Origin: Formicarius rufipectus
Lineage: Eukaryota > Chordata > Aves > Passeriformes > Formicariidae
Assembly: GCA_013399695.1 (NCBI GenBank)
Contig: VXAU01003515.1
Span: 299,366 to 363,365 of the forward strand
Length of the DNA: 64,000 bases
Reading direction: 5' to 3'
Both the position numbers and the translations under genes were made by a program. Below are positions 25,470-37,300 of the stretch, one piece after another. Positions within the stretch are counted from its first letter, which is position 1; each line of letters opens with the position of its first letter. The notes under the pieces are model-generated. The model ran no database searches, was not told the origin of the DNA, and saw only the letters and a program-made list of their open reading frames with translations.

Positions 25470-26420
25470 ATCACAGAATGGGTAAAGTTGGAAGGGATCA
25501 CAGTGGGTCATCTGGTCCAATCTCCCTTCTTGAGTGGGATCATCCTAGAGCACATGGCACAAGATTGTGTCCAGATGGTTCTCAAATATCCCCCTTGAGG
25601 GAAACTCCAAAACCTCTCTGGGCATCTGTTCCAGCATAGTAAAGAAGTAATTCCTTACACAAAGGCAGTATCTCCTTTGCATCAGTTTCTCTCAATTTCC
25701 TCCTGTTCTATTGTTTGGCACCACTAAGAAGAGCCTGGCACCATCCTCTTGGCACCTTCTCTTCAGATACTGATAGACATTCATGAGGTTCTCTTTCAGT
25801 CACATCTTCTCCAGGCACAATAAGCCAAATTCCTCATCTTGTCTCATAAGAGAGATGCTTCAGTTCCCTCAACATCTTTGTAGCCCCCTGCTTAAACTGC
25901 TTCAGGGGCTCCATGTTTCTTTTGAGCCCAGAATTGGACATAGCACTCCAGGTGAGGTCTTATCATGGCTGAGCAGAGGAACTCGATCACCTTTCCTCAA
26001 CCTGGACTTTTCCTAATGCACCCTAGGATCCCATTGGCCTTCCTGGCCACGAGGTCTCCCTGCTGGCTTCACGGTCAGCTTGCTGTCCACCAGGGCCCCT
26101 CAGGTCCTTCTCCACAGAGCTGCTTTCCAGCAGGTCAGCCCCAGCTTGTGCTGGTGCAGAGGGTTATTCCTCCCCAGCTGCAGGACCCTGCACTTGCCCT
26201 TGTTGAATTTCAGGCAGTTCTTCTCTGCCCATATTCACAACCTGATGAGGTCCTTCTGAAGGACTACACAGAAACCTGAGGTATCGGCCACTCCTCCTAG
26301 CTTTGTGTCATCGGTGAACTTGCTGAGTCGTCATCTATCCCTTCCTCAAAGTCATGGATGAACAAGTTAAACAACCCTGGGCCCAGTATCGAACCTTAGG
26401 AGACATTGCCAGTGACTGAA
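25470..26420 (-). mobile_element. CR1 LINE 3' fragment
   Basis: The plus strand starts with AATCACAGAATGGGTAAAG and TTGGAAGGGATCACAGTGGG, the reverse complement of a classic CR1 3' end. It continues through AGCACTCCAGGTGAGGTCT and CAGGACCCTGCACTTGCCCT, typical of CR1 ORF2 3' coding sequence. 5'-truncated near 26420. The subfamily differs from the copy at 23715. It lies in POC5 intron 1, ending about 100 bp from the CpG island. Confidence 0.9.
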
Positions 26421-26936
26421 CTACACCACCTGCCAGGAGAAGCAGGGCATACTCTTTCTTTTTAGTTGCACGCCCTTGCAAAGCAGCGCCGCTCAGGGTT
26501 TTAACCTCCCCGCTGGGGCCCCTCCGCCGCCACCTTCGGTGCCGGCAGCGCCGCTGCCATGGCAGCCAGCGACACTAGGGGCGCCGAGTGTCCCACGGAC
26601 ATCGGGGGCACAACGGCCACAGGCAGCGAGGAGCAAAATACCGTCCTGAGCCGGACACCTTCTTCTGCTCTGCTTTCACAGCACCTGTAACCCACCCGGC
26701 CCAGCCACGCGGGGGCAGGAGGGAGTCCCCCGGGGTGCTTGGCGTGGGGATGCGGGCGGCGGGTAAAGCCGCCAGACAGGAAAACCGGTGCTGTGGAGAA
26801 GGAAAGCACGGCGGCAGTGCTGGAACCGACCAGCCCATGTTGCGGAGCGGGGCCGGCAGAGGAGGCAGAAGTGGCAGAAGCAGCAGTAGCAGCAGCACCG
26901 CACCCCGTCCCGGCGCGGCCCCTCCGCCCCGCTCAC

Positions 26937-27003
26937 CTGCGGCCGCGCCCGCCCGCACCCGCCGTTCAAACCGCCCGAGCCGAACAGGAACGGCCGCTCT
27001 CAT
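26937..27003 (-). other. POC5: POC5 exon 1 (non-coding, 5' boundary uncertain)
   Basis: A strong splice donor (GCCGCAG then GTGAGC) is read on the minus strand with its last exon base at 26937, inside the CpG island. Joined to exon 2 at 21404 it supplies the 5' UTR. The start shown (27003) is only the first ATG of this stretch. The transcription start could lie anywhere from about 26960 to 27100. An ORF from 27003 crosses the junction and stops at TAA just before the main ATG. Confidence 0.6.
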
Positions 27004-27185
27004 AGGCTCGGAGGGCCCTGCAAGGCGCCCTCCCATTGGCCCGTTTGGCAGCGAAACGGCCAATCGGAGCGCCCGCGCGGGGCGTGGGGGCGGTGTTGCC
27101 AGCACGTCCCGCCGGCCGGCGGAGGCTCGTGCCGCGCGCTGATTGGCGCGCGGGGCGGCGGGAGGGGCCGGCACCGGGTTCAGCA

Positions 27186-27320
27186 GGTTCGAGTCCCGCC
27201 GCGTCAGCCGCAGGTGACCGGGGGGTCAGCCGTTCGGGTGCACCCCGGTTCGAGACCCGCCCTGTCGCGGGGACCGGTGACTGGGGCGCCCTCCGTTCGA
27301 GTCCGGCGGATTCGACTCCG
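27186..27320 (+). repeat. Cluster of B-box-like GTTCGA motifs in GC-rich repeat
   Basis: Matches to the TFIIIC B-box consensus GGTTCGANNCC occur at 27186-27196 (exact), 27247-27257 (exact) and 27294-27304 (one mismatch), plus a GATTCGACTCC at 27309-27319. No A box or foldable tRNA body is visible, so this is not a tRNA gene. Imperfect repetition (start spacing 61, 47 and about 15 bp) suggests a small degenerate tandem array. Confidence 0.6.
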
Positions 27321-27326
27321 CGCTTT

Positions 27327-27850
27327 TGATGTCAAAAAGCACAAAATAAATGAACTGCCTAGAGACAATTTGGTCTTTAAGCAGCAAAGGTATTTATTGC
27401 CGACGTGCACAAACTCGCTTCCAAGTTTCAGCGAGAAACGGGGTAATTTAGCTAATTGACAGTCAAGATTACAACATCTTAACATACATATTCATGAAGT
27501 AATTATCATATTTATAGCAGGTGGGGTTTGGGCGGAGCTTGGGGCGGAGCCTTTCAGGAACTTCTCTTGGCACAGTTTTCGGGTGGTCTGTCTGGCTTTC
27601 AGCCTCTCCTCAGGGGTCGTTTTCTCCTCCTTCTCACCGTGACCTCTCCACCTGTCTTTGTTAGGTGTCCTAGCTAATCAAGCTTGCAAAACTCCTTGGC
27701 TCAAGGCCTTCCTACCTTATTCAAATGTCCATGTTGCCCTGATTTATGACTACTAGGTTGATCGTATAATGCTCCTAGCAGTCTTCTAAGGTTTTGGTCC
27801 AGTGAATGGAACAGGACAAGTTATCCATCAGGTATCAAGCAGAACAAGCA
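27327..27850 (-). mobile_element. LTR-like element upstream of POC5
   Basis: The minus strand shows an LTR-style core: TATAAAT at 27516-27510, AATAAA at 27398-27393 about 118 bp downstream, then a T-rich stretch (TTTTGTGCTTTTTGACATCA) ending in CA at 27327. The upstream boundary is not clear and no target-site duplication was found. A GGCGGAGCTTGGGGCGGAGC Sp1-type stretch lies just upstream of the TATA box. I do not recognise the family. Orientation matches POC5. Confidence 0.5.
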
Positions 27851-28322
27851 TCTAGCATTTTCTAACAGAGCAAAGTACCTTTATTAATTCAGTTAACTCT
27901 TTTAGGCCTTGCTCTTTTTTCACTTTAAAGAGGCTTCGCTTGGCAAAGTGGAGAAGCCTGGGGTTCTCAGAGTTGAAGAGCAGCAGCTGATGGTCATTCC
28001 CGTGCAGAATAAGGATTTAAGAGAAACCAAAGAAGAAGAAGTCTTTAGGGGAATCCCTTCATTCTGAAACTCTTCCACCTATACTAAAAGCAAAGCCAGA
28101 AAACCTCCCCAAGCGGGGTTTTTTAGTCATTCATGCAGTAATGTCGCAGAAAGAGCTCTGGGCTCGTGGTTTCTGGCATTTCTGTCCAGTGCAGGCTTTC
28201 CAAAAAACTCAGGAGTTAAATCCGCACACCCACGGGCGGCTCCCCTGGCTGCCAATGCAGGGCTGTCATAGACTGAAACCCAGCGCCAAGTTTTAAGGGT
28301 TTTACCATCAGGCATCAAGTAG
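27825..28322. repeat. 480-bp-spaced direct repeat enclosing unidentified sequence
   Basis: CCATCAGGTATCAAGCAG at 27825-27842 and CCATCAGGCATCAAGTAG at 28305-28322 match at 16 of 18 positions, both differences being transitions. The enclosed 460 bp has a 63-codon minus-strand ORF (28127-28318) of unknown nature and a hairpin at 28099-28124. It may be part of the adjacent LTR-like element or a separate old insertion. Confidence 0.45.
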
Positions 28323-31300
28323 TAGTTCTTCCCTCTGCCACCCTTCTTTTATGCCCATACTATCCTAATTGGTCATTCTGTAATGCAAGCTGTGACATAG
28401 AAAATGCTGTAATATTATTTCAAAATAATTTACTGAGCTCTGACTACAGCATACCATCAGATGTACTAGAGCCACAAGTAACCTAGTCAAGCTCTATAAT
28501 ATGTGATTGTACCTTCTCTTGCACCAACATTGTGCCTGATAGCATAAGAATGATATCTTGGGCATAAAATATCCAGACGCACACAGAACTGTAACTTATA
28601 ACTCTCCCTTTTTATATATTTATAGCAATATACAGATCTTGTTCTAGAATCTTTTGCCTCTGTGAAACATAGTTGAGCAAGTAAGGAAACTTAAAAATTT
28701 CACCTCTCTTAGAGGCATTTAAGTTCTTGAGTAAGCCTTTTTCCACAGTAAATGCCTATGACAAAATTTGTTGAAGTTAGGATTTGGAGAGAGTGGCAGT
28801 GGAGGAGTGCTGTTAACTGTAGCATCTGGTAAGGCTTGCATGATTTGATGAGCCAAAACTCCCACTTGAGGAGTCATTCATGCAGTCATTGTGTTTCAAT
28901 AAGCCTATGATGAAATTTGTTGTGGTTAGTTTCCAGAAAAGCATAATTTACTTCATTTGCTAATGGATTTTAGTAGTCATGAAGGAGTGTGTGATTTCAG
29001 AAAGTCATGTTTTCTTAATCAATTTGGTTGTAAATATCTATAATAGGCTCTTTGGTTGCAGTTAGGGTTCAATTTTGGGGTAAAAGGAGCAGCATTTTGT
29101 AAGGTCTCTTAGAGCACTGGCCTCAGAGCTTGTTCCAACACTACTTTTTTTTCAGTGCTAAACTGAACCTGACATCCAGCTGCAATGTCATATTGGTGAC
29201 TAATGCTTACACCAAAGCAAGGCATAATTTATTTTCCCTTGCCACAACTGGCTTTTCTGCAAGGTCACAGCTGAGGAAGGATTTTGTAATAAAACAAAGT
29301 ATTCCTGGACAAAGGGGAGTAGGGTTGTTACTGTACAGGAGGGACAGTGGCATTTGTAGTCATGAAACACAGTAAGATGCCTGGTCACAGGACTTCCTCT
29401 ACAGATATCTGGTGTTTTAAGAGGCTGTATCACTAAGAGTGAGGGAAAAGCTCCTCCAGCTTTAGATGACCAAATGCAAGTGAGGTCTGCTGCTCTTTCT
29501 AATTAGTAAAAGCCAGCCTCCAAATTTACTTTTTTTTTTTTTTTTAAATTGAAATAGGGTCACAAAAAAGTAGAACTATTACAATGTTTTGAAATGCTTG
29601 TCAACATCTAACTTTTCAATAAAGCTTTCTTGAAAAGTTTTATGTATGTCTGGTTCACATTAGAAAAAGAGCACAAGTATCTTTTGTCAGATACAGTAAT
29701 TTATTAATCAAAATGGAGGGATGACATATGCTTCAATCATGCTGTTCCTGTTAATTTATATTGCACACTGCTGGTAAAAAATACGATGATTCTTTCTGCA
29801 GAAAATAGTTTTTTAAGTACATGGCTACCATTGGCACATGAAACATAGACTTTAAATATGTGTTTAGCTTTCAATCTTACATCACTGGGAAAATGCAGAC
29901 ATTTGAAAATTGAAGGAGTCTGCAATGGGTACTTAAACCAGTCTTTGTGATGCAAACATCTACTGCTACTTCATAATTAGATGGATAAAAAGCAAAGGAG
30001 ATCAAATGGTATCAAGCTGATTACTAGTATAAAGAGATAATTGTAGATAGTTAGAGAGCAATGAAATGACAATAATTACCCTATTCCCACACTGTGGATT
30101 TTATGGAGTATCTGATAAAACTTCCCATTGAAACTTCTGATTTGGAATTGTATTTAAAAATTACCATCCATCTTTCATGTTGGATTCTGTTGTACCATAG
30201 AACATACAATTACTTTCACAAGGGAAGGAGATTTTCCTATGCTTTTATGACCACATGTGTTCATCTGCTGCTCTAGCCAAGCAAATGCTACAGCAGTGAT
30301 AGAAGCCAGGAAAAGTACAGTTACCTGTGCCAATTGAGAATTACTTTTCAAACTGTTATTGTCTTGTGCCTTTTTGAAGGAAGGAGGGAGAAGGAGGGCA
30401 GGAAGCTGAACTGATTTAAAGGCATTAACACATCTAATGACAAAAGGTCATCTCTTTCTTTTTGAAACAGTTTTTGAGGAACTCAGAGTTTAAAGTAAAC
30501 ATAATCTAATTTATATGAAACAGTAATGAATGTTTAGTGTTTTCTGTAGTTCTATATGTTACTGAAACACCTTTTAAGGATTTGCTGCTTTCCCCCTGTA
30601 TCTATTGCGATTATGTGATGCAAAACCAGACGTTTTGTAATAACTTAAGTGTGAACACTGGAGTGGTTACTGTTTACCAGATTAACTATTTGACTGTTTG
30701 CTGGGCCAACACAAGATCTGTCTCCACTCACGTGTGGCAGTAGATGTTGCTCTGGCCTCTGTCTCATGATCTTTTTTCTGCTCCATGGCTCCACATGTCC
30801 CAAAGAGAACTGTTGAGTGTCTGAATGCAAAGAGCCAGGGAGATGGCACTAAGGTATATCTTTTGGGGCTCTGCATTCAAAGGACTGTCACATTATGGCT
30901 ACTGATTTGTGCAGTGTGGCTGTTGTAATCATGTGGTCCAGGAACATTCTTTCCCATCATGTGAACTGAAAAATAAAGCTAGTTGACAGGTTGCCTAGTT
31001 CAAGTCTCATATTGAATTTTTTGTTTCAAGTGCATTAAGAAATGTTTTTCAAAACACCAGTGTTTCATACACAATTGAAATCCTTATTTTAGACAAAAGA
31101 TAATGGCTAAAGATAGTTCATATGGGCAACGTGACAGTGTAGTTCCACATATTTTGGAAATTACTATAATTCTTTTATTGTGATAATGCTGATAGTAGAA
31201 ACAGACCCTGTGAATATCGAACATCAGTGTTAAAGGGCTCTATCTTCTATGTAATATCCCAGTCTTTCCCTGTAAAAATGCTCTTCTGATTATGTTTGTT

Positions 31301-34300
31301 ATATAATGTTTAGTGCACATATCAAGTAAGAATACATTCTTTTTCAGAAAGAAACCCCATGTGAATTGCAATTAGTACTGCAAGATTGAAAATAGTCTGG
31401 AATCTAGTATTTGCTGTGTCTGAGAATATATTCTCCCTTTTTTTTCCCCAAGTGTATCAGTTTATAGCTTAACAGACACTAGACAATATTAATGAGCTTA
31501 TAAATGCTGTAGGCCTAGTGAATGTGTTCAGATATACTTAGAAGTTTCTTGCAGAACTTTGGAATTTTTTTCACTAAAGTAAGTGCTTTGACGTCAGTCA
31601 GACTTCTCTCCATCAGTAACAGTCCATCATGGCAAAAGTTATGAAAAGATTTTTCATGAATTGCAAGGATGGTTTTCTGCCATAATGATTTATTGACAGA
31701 TTAGATAAATATTTGCAGTTACATGGAAAAACGTGTTTTTCTTACAGTGCATAAAGTAACCATACATTCACCTGTTTTTCAAGCTTCTATCTTTTTTTCC
31801 AGTGTGATACCAAAATGGATCTGTCAACAATTTTGCCAAAAAAACACTGGGAATATTTTTGTGGTAATACTTCTTTTTAGTTTTAAGCTGTAGAGAACAG
31901 GTGAAACCTCTTCTCATAAGATATCAAAAGATCAGTGTCCCTAGAGATTTTTCAGTGGCAGGGTCCACATGTACAACATATTTATGATGACATGTTCAGC
32001 TGCAGGGGCAATATTACACCACTGTGCTCTAGAGTATTGAACGACTGTAAAATGCACAGCATCAGCTTCTTTCAAGAGCAGCATTAGGGCTGCACATAAA
32101 TCTACTATTGAAAAGCGTATCTGAAGAATGAATGATGGGTTTGGATTTGTAACTACTCCTTGCGGCCGCATAGAGTTTTAAAGAAAGGTAAAATTGTATT
32201 TCATATGGTAGTCTATACAAAGCAGTTGGCAGCAATTAGACTATTCTTGCTGAAAAGAGGAAAAAGATTTTCCAAGATTAATTGTAATAATCTGTTCCTA
32301 AGGAAAATGCAATCTTTATAAATAACAACTGTGATGTTTATTGTTGTCTTTAAAAAATCTGCACACTGTACTTGCTTTCACCACTTTCAAGATGATCTTT
32401 CCTCAAAGAAATACCAGGCAGGTTATTTGGGTGAGGTTTCCATTATAAAGCACAGATCTATTTGGCAAATGAAGTGCAGGAAAACTCCAAAATGGTTAAT
32501 GTGAAAGAGTCATTCATCCTTCATCTAAGAGCAGCCCATTTATGTGAGTGATTGTGTAACAGTCATAATGTTTTAGGACCCCGTCAGCATCTTATGACAG
32601 GATCAACACGTTGACTGTTGACAGCTGTAAACATGTATAATTGCATTCTGTTCCGACTGCATTCAGTCCCTTTCCCTCTACCCCTCGCTCCCTGTCTACC
32701 CATTCTCCGGAAAGTTCTGCAGTCCCTGTGCTTGTGGGCTCCGCATCATCGCACGCTGAAGGACACTTTCCTCTGAACTGATTTCTTCCCGAGGCGTGAG
32801 TCAGCAAGCAAGATAGCTGACGACATTGCCGGGACGGGCCACACAGAGACGTGCCTCTGCAGTGACGCAGTCTTTACTCATATAGGAGGCAGGAAGGGTT
32901 TTTACATCGCCTCTACAGCAGGTGGCAACACATCCTGCTGCTCTGCTCGTGATGTGGATTTAAAGATACGAACCTTATAATATGCAGCATTCTGCAGAAT
33001 TCAGTCAGTACAGAATGGGGAAGTCGGCTTTAGATGTTGAATCCTCATTTGTTCATATCCATTTTCGTCATGACTTCCAGGCTCCTATATTCAGCTTTAA
33101 AGGAGCTTTTCTTTATTTTTTTAAAGAGCAGTGAAAACTATTAAATTCTGTTGAGATGTTCCATGAGAGGTGTTGTGGCATTCAGCCATAGGATAACTTT
33201 CTAGTCGTGTCTCAGGAGTCAGCATGTAATGAAAATACATGTGTCTGAAGCTTGCGCTTGCACTTCTTAAGATTGTAGAAATACTAAGTTATCTAAAAGC
33301 CACCAGCAAGTTGTCCCACTGTGATCACCAGGATAAGAAAAGCACCAAAGGTCACTTTAGTCTCCCATAGATTGCAACATAAAATATGATCAAGTGGTTT
33401 TGATGACTTTTAGAGCTGTAGAATTTTCTAGAATTTGGGGCTTAGTGAAACGTTTTAACAATTTCAGGATAAGACTCAATATTGATATATGTTCTCTATT
33501 ACTTCTAGACTCATAAAGACTGTAACAGTATTCTGGCTCTGCTATCCTTTTTTTTTTTTTTTTTTAATCAGATTAAGTGTTTCTGAAATTTGCATTGCTA
33601 TTATGCTTATATCATATTATGTTAGTGTTGACAAGGACTGGTGCAATACAATTAATTCAAAGGAAGAAAATAATTTGATCATCTAGATGGTGTAAGAATA
33701 TGCACCAAAGGTACCTTTCAAGTTTTAGAGAGTATTGTTGGCACTCATTTTAAAATATAAAAGACTGTATATTATGACAGTTTTTTCTTTAAAATTTTCT
33801 GAAACCTAATTAATAAAATAATCTGCTTATAAGGAAATATTTGTAATATTTTAAGGACTAACACCTCCAACTTAGACTGTAATAAAAACTTTAGTCTTTC
33901 AAACAAGTGTTCAGAAAAGCTGCCTGTCTGTGTATGTCTGTGGCATTCAAGCTGAAATGCTTTGTGTGGTATTCACGCTGCTAACTTAAGACCTTTTTAT
34001 TGCAGACATCTTCTGAGCTATTCATTGTGGATTCTCCTTATGGTTGCTTAAGGGACATCAGAGGTAGCCTCATCTGGAAAGTCTTTTAGTCTTTTATACT
34101 CCTAGCAGAAAAACAAGTGCCTGCAGGGTTCAGTCGATCTCATATGTTTCTAAAAGGTCATATGAATCGTACCACAAAAGTGCTTATCTCTCTGTTGTGA
34201 CCATAGAGTCTAGACAACTAGTTCAGATATCTACATTCTAGACATTTGCATTTGCTCAGATGATTCCTATCTTTTGAATTTAATTGTGCCTCAAATGGAG

Positions 34301-37300
34301 CTACAGACTCTCAGAGAATTCAATTATTAAGCCCCAGAATTTTTCAGCTGGCACTCAAATTCTGCAAGCCTGACTTGAATATTGATCTGAGTAATTCTAA
34401 TCCCTTTTTGGATTAAGAGAACTCAACCTCCACTATATCAGGTGAGAGACAAATCTGGTAGGGCATGTTCCATTGCAGAACACTGTGTTAACATAATAAA
34501 AACATAGTATAAGCAATGTAAGGGAGGAGTCTTTGCTGAAGACTTACATATCTTATTCTGTATGATTTGTACAACAAATGTAAAAAGCAAAACTTATCTG
34601 TGATTAAATAAAAATTTGTGAAATATTTAAAATGCAAATAACAAGTAAACTTACAAATGAGACATTTATGGAAGACAGTATTGTGAAAGAGAATGGGAAG
34701 ACTAAGTGTATATAAAAGAAATTATATAGACAAAATCAAATCCTTGAGTGTTAACTAAAATTAAGGGAATAAAAATGCTTATGGAAATTTTTGCAGCCTT
34801 AAATGAAAGAGGAAAGAGGAAGGAATATGAAGGCATGTGTGTGTGTAGATAAGTGACAACATTTTAGGCAGAACGTCAAAAGCTTTGACATTGGAGTGAA
34901 GCCAAACAGAACCAGTGACAGTGAAATGTGTGTATAGGACTACTTTAGAATTAACTGATTAATCAGCAAAGTCAGAGGCTACTGTTTTGGAAATCCCCAA
35001 GAATATCTGCCTTTTAATTACTAACTTTTGGAATTCATCAATTGTCACAAAGCAAAGTGTTCTTATTTCAAGGAGACTAAGAGTGCTGGGTACAATAAAC
35101 ACTGCCTAGTCCTCAAAGACCATCTCTGATTATCTTTACAAGAAGACTTTGAGACAGTGGTTGAAGATTGATGTCGCAAATGTAACTAAATACAATGTGA
35201 TCTGTGATGTATTATGATGTACATAAATCATCTCTAACTTTGCACATAATATGTTGAATTTTCAGCTGCCTGTCCTTACTCAGGAGCAAGACCTTTAGTT
35301 TAAAACAGATTTTATAAGAGCATGAATTTGGTGCTTAATGATTGTTATATCTTCATTTTAAAAATGCTATGGCCAAATTGGAAAAAAATTCAAAGAAAGG
35401 CAAAAAGATGATCTGTAGTATGTGGTTACCATAGGAAGAGTAATTAGGCAAACCAGAGTTCTTTACCTAGAGAAAAGATTTTTCTGTTGTATTGTTAAAG
35501 AGGGCTAAAAAACCTGAAGTGATTATGAAGGTGGTGCATTAGGGGTTTCTTGTTTAGTCTCACTTTCAGTAAAAAATACAGAGAACATCAGTCGAAGCTA
35601 ACAGGAGCCTTATTCAACGCAAGCAAGAATATTTATTCTTCACCTTGTTTTAGAACCTATAGTATCTTTTGCAAGAAGCTCCACAAATTCACTCTACAAA
35701 GTTTACATACCTTAAAAAGAGTAGATAAGTTATGGGAAAAAACATCCACCAATACCTATTGAATATGAAGACATTATCTCTGACTGAGGAATTCCAATGT
35801 TACAAATTTTTGGAGGTTAGATCGTTTGGGATAAGTCCCACTATAAGCCATACTGTTCCCTTTTTATTTTGTATGCTCTTTTGGGGACAGATTACTAAGC
35901 TTGATTAGTCACTAGCCTTCGTTCTGACCTAGAATCACCCATATGTTAGTAACAAGGCTGATTTAAAATAAAAATAGACTTAAATGATAGTCTTAAAATA
36001 GAATTTCAACAAAAGTATATAATTTAGATTGTGATTTTTTTTTTCAGGTGAATGTATGAATATATGAAATTTATTGGATTTCATTAGGGTAGAGTGATTC
36101 GGTTTTATTCTATACATGAATTACAGTTTTCCTTATTGTCATTTCAAAAGTGTACTTGAAAAGATTGAAAATTTTTTAATATATCAGTCCTGTAGCAAAA
36201 CCAGTGAAGATTATAAACAGGAGAATAAATGGTGAAGGGACATATTATCTTTAACTCTGCTGTTTTCTGATTTTCTACCTCAGATATATCTGGGTTGCTT
36301 CTCTTTTTGGTTTGCTAGGTTCTGTTTAATTTGCTCTCACTTGCTTTAGGCGAGTAGTAAGTGTCATTGCACTTAAACGAAGAACACTGGCTTCCCATTT
36401 TATATTGTTTTCAGTGTGTTTCTTTTCCATTTATGGGAGAGCATATCTACCCTGTACTACGTACTCTGTGGTCAGTGCTTCAATCACTCACATTTTCTTG
36501 CTGCCCTTCTTCAGGACTGCAGATACACACTTTTCAGTATGATATGTGAATACAGATGGATCTGCTGTTTGTGGGATAGAACCACATAGTAATATGAAAT
36601 GTGACCTGGAAGAAGAAAACTAAGGTAAACAACTTTTTTGGTGTTGTGGCAATGGCACAACAGGGAAAAGGCACCTTTTCAATGTATTTTTCATTTTAAA
36701 AGAATTATTGAATAGCAAGATAAAAGTAGTTAGCATTCCCTGCCCTACAGTCTGGTTTGTGTCTGGTTTGAGGCAGAAAGTCAGAACTAACTTATGGAAA
36801 CTGGCATTTAAATGAAGGTGAACTACTTATATTGAATTACATATATCTATTGATATGAAGACAATAATTTAGAACATTTTTAAAGATATTACCATCAAGA
36901 TAATATTTATTTAAAGATTTATCATCAAGCTCATACTCCCTAAAATCTATGTGGGAATTTATTTTTGCAGTACTGGAAACATACCACCCATCTGTAGGTG
37001 GGTATTACACTTCTCCAAGCTTTATTTTCCATTACATGATCGAAGAATACTCAAGTTATGTTGGAAAAGAGTTTTCAGTAGGCAACCTGTAAAAATAGCA
37101 TACCAAGGGATTTTTTTCAAAGTGTGCATAGTGATCTGTGACTGAAAGACTGTAGTAAGAAGCAGACCTTTAAAGAATGACTCAAATGTTGAAATAGAAA
37201 AAGTGGAAAACTAGAATTACATCCAGTAATGTATTTGACATGTGAAGTACTGGTGTATTAGTGTTGTTCTATTTCGGAGGTATGGGTTGACTTTGATGGA

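Larger units (their letters stand above)
26480..27325. promoter_or_regulatory. POC5: CpG island promoter of POC5
   Basis: The only strongly GC- and CpG-rich block in the window. CCAAT boxes occur at 27035-27039 (CCAAT on minus), 27060-27064 (CCAAT on plus) and 27142-27146 (CCAAT on minus), a layout typical of NF-Y-driven, TATA-less housekeeping and cell-cycle promoters. A TTTGAA (CHR-like) sits at 26964-26969 on the minus strand. The POC5 exon 1 donor is at 26937. Long ORFs here on both strands reflect base composition, not coding. Bidirectional activity is possible, but no plus-strand gene is seen. Confidence 0.85.

Noticed and set aside
26575..27174. Overlapping long ORFs on both strands (up to 199 codons)
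   Set aside because: They lie in the CpG island where stop codons are rare, have no domain, overlap each other on opposite strands, and cross the POC5 promoter and exon 1 donor.
27160..27325. A tRNA gene
   Set aside because: Several B-box matches exist but no A box, acceptor stem or anticodon arm can be folded around any of them.
28099..28124. Hairpin plus T run resembling a bacterial intrinsic terminator
   Set aside because: The context is clearly vertebrate; the pattern is chance or part of the repeat element.
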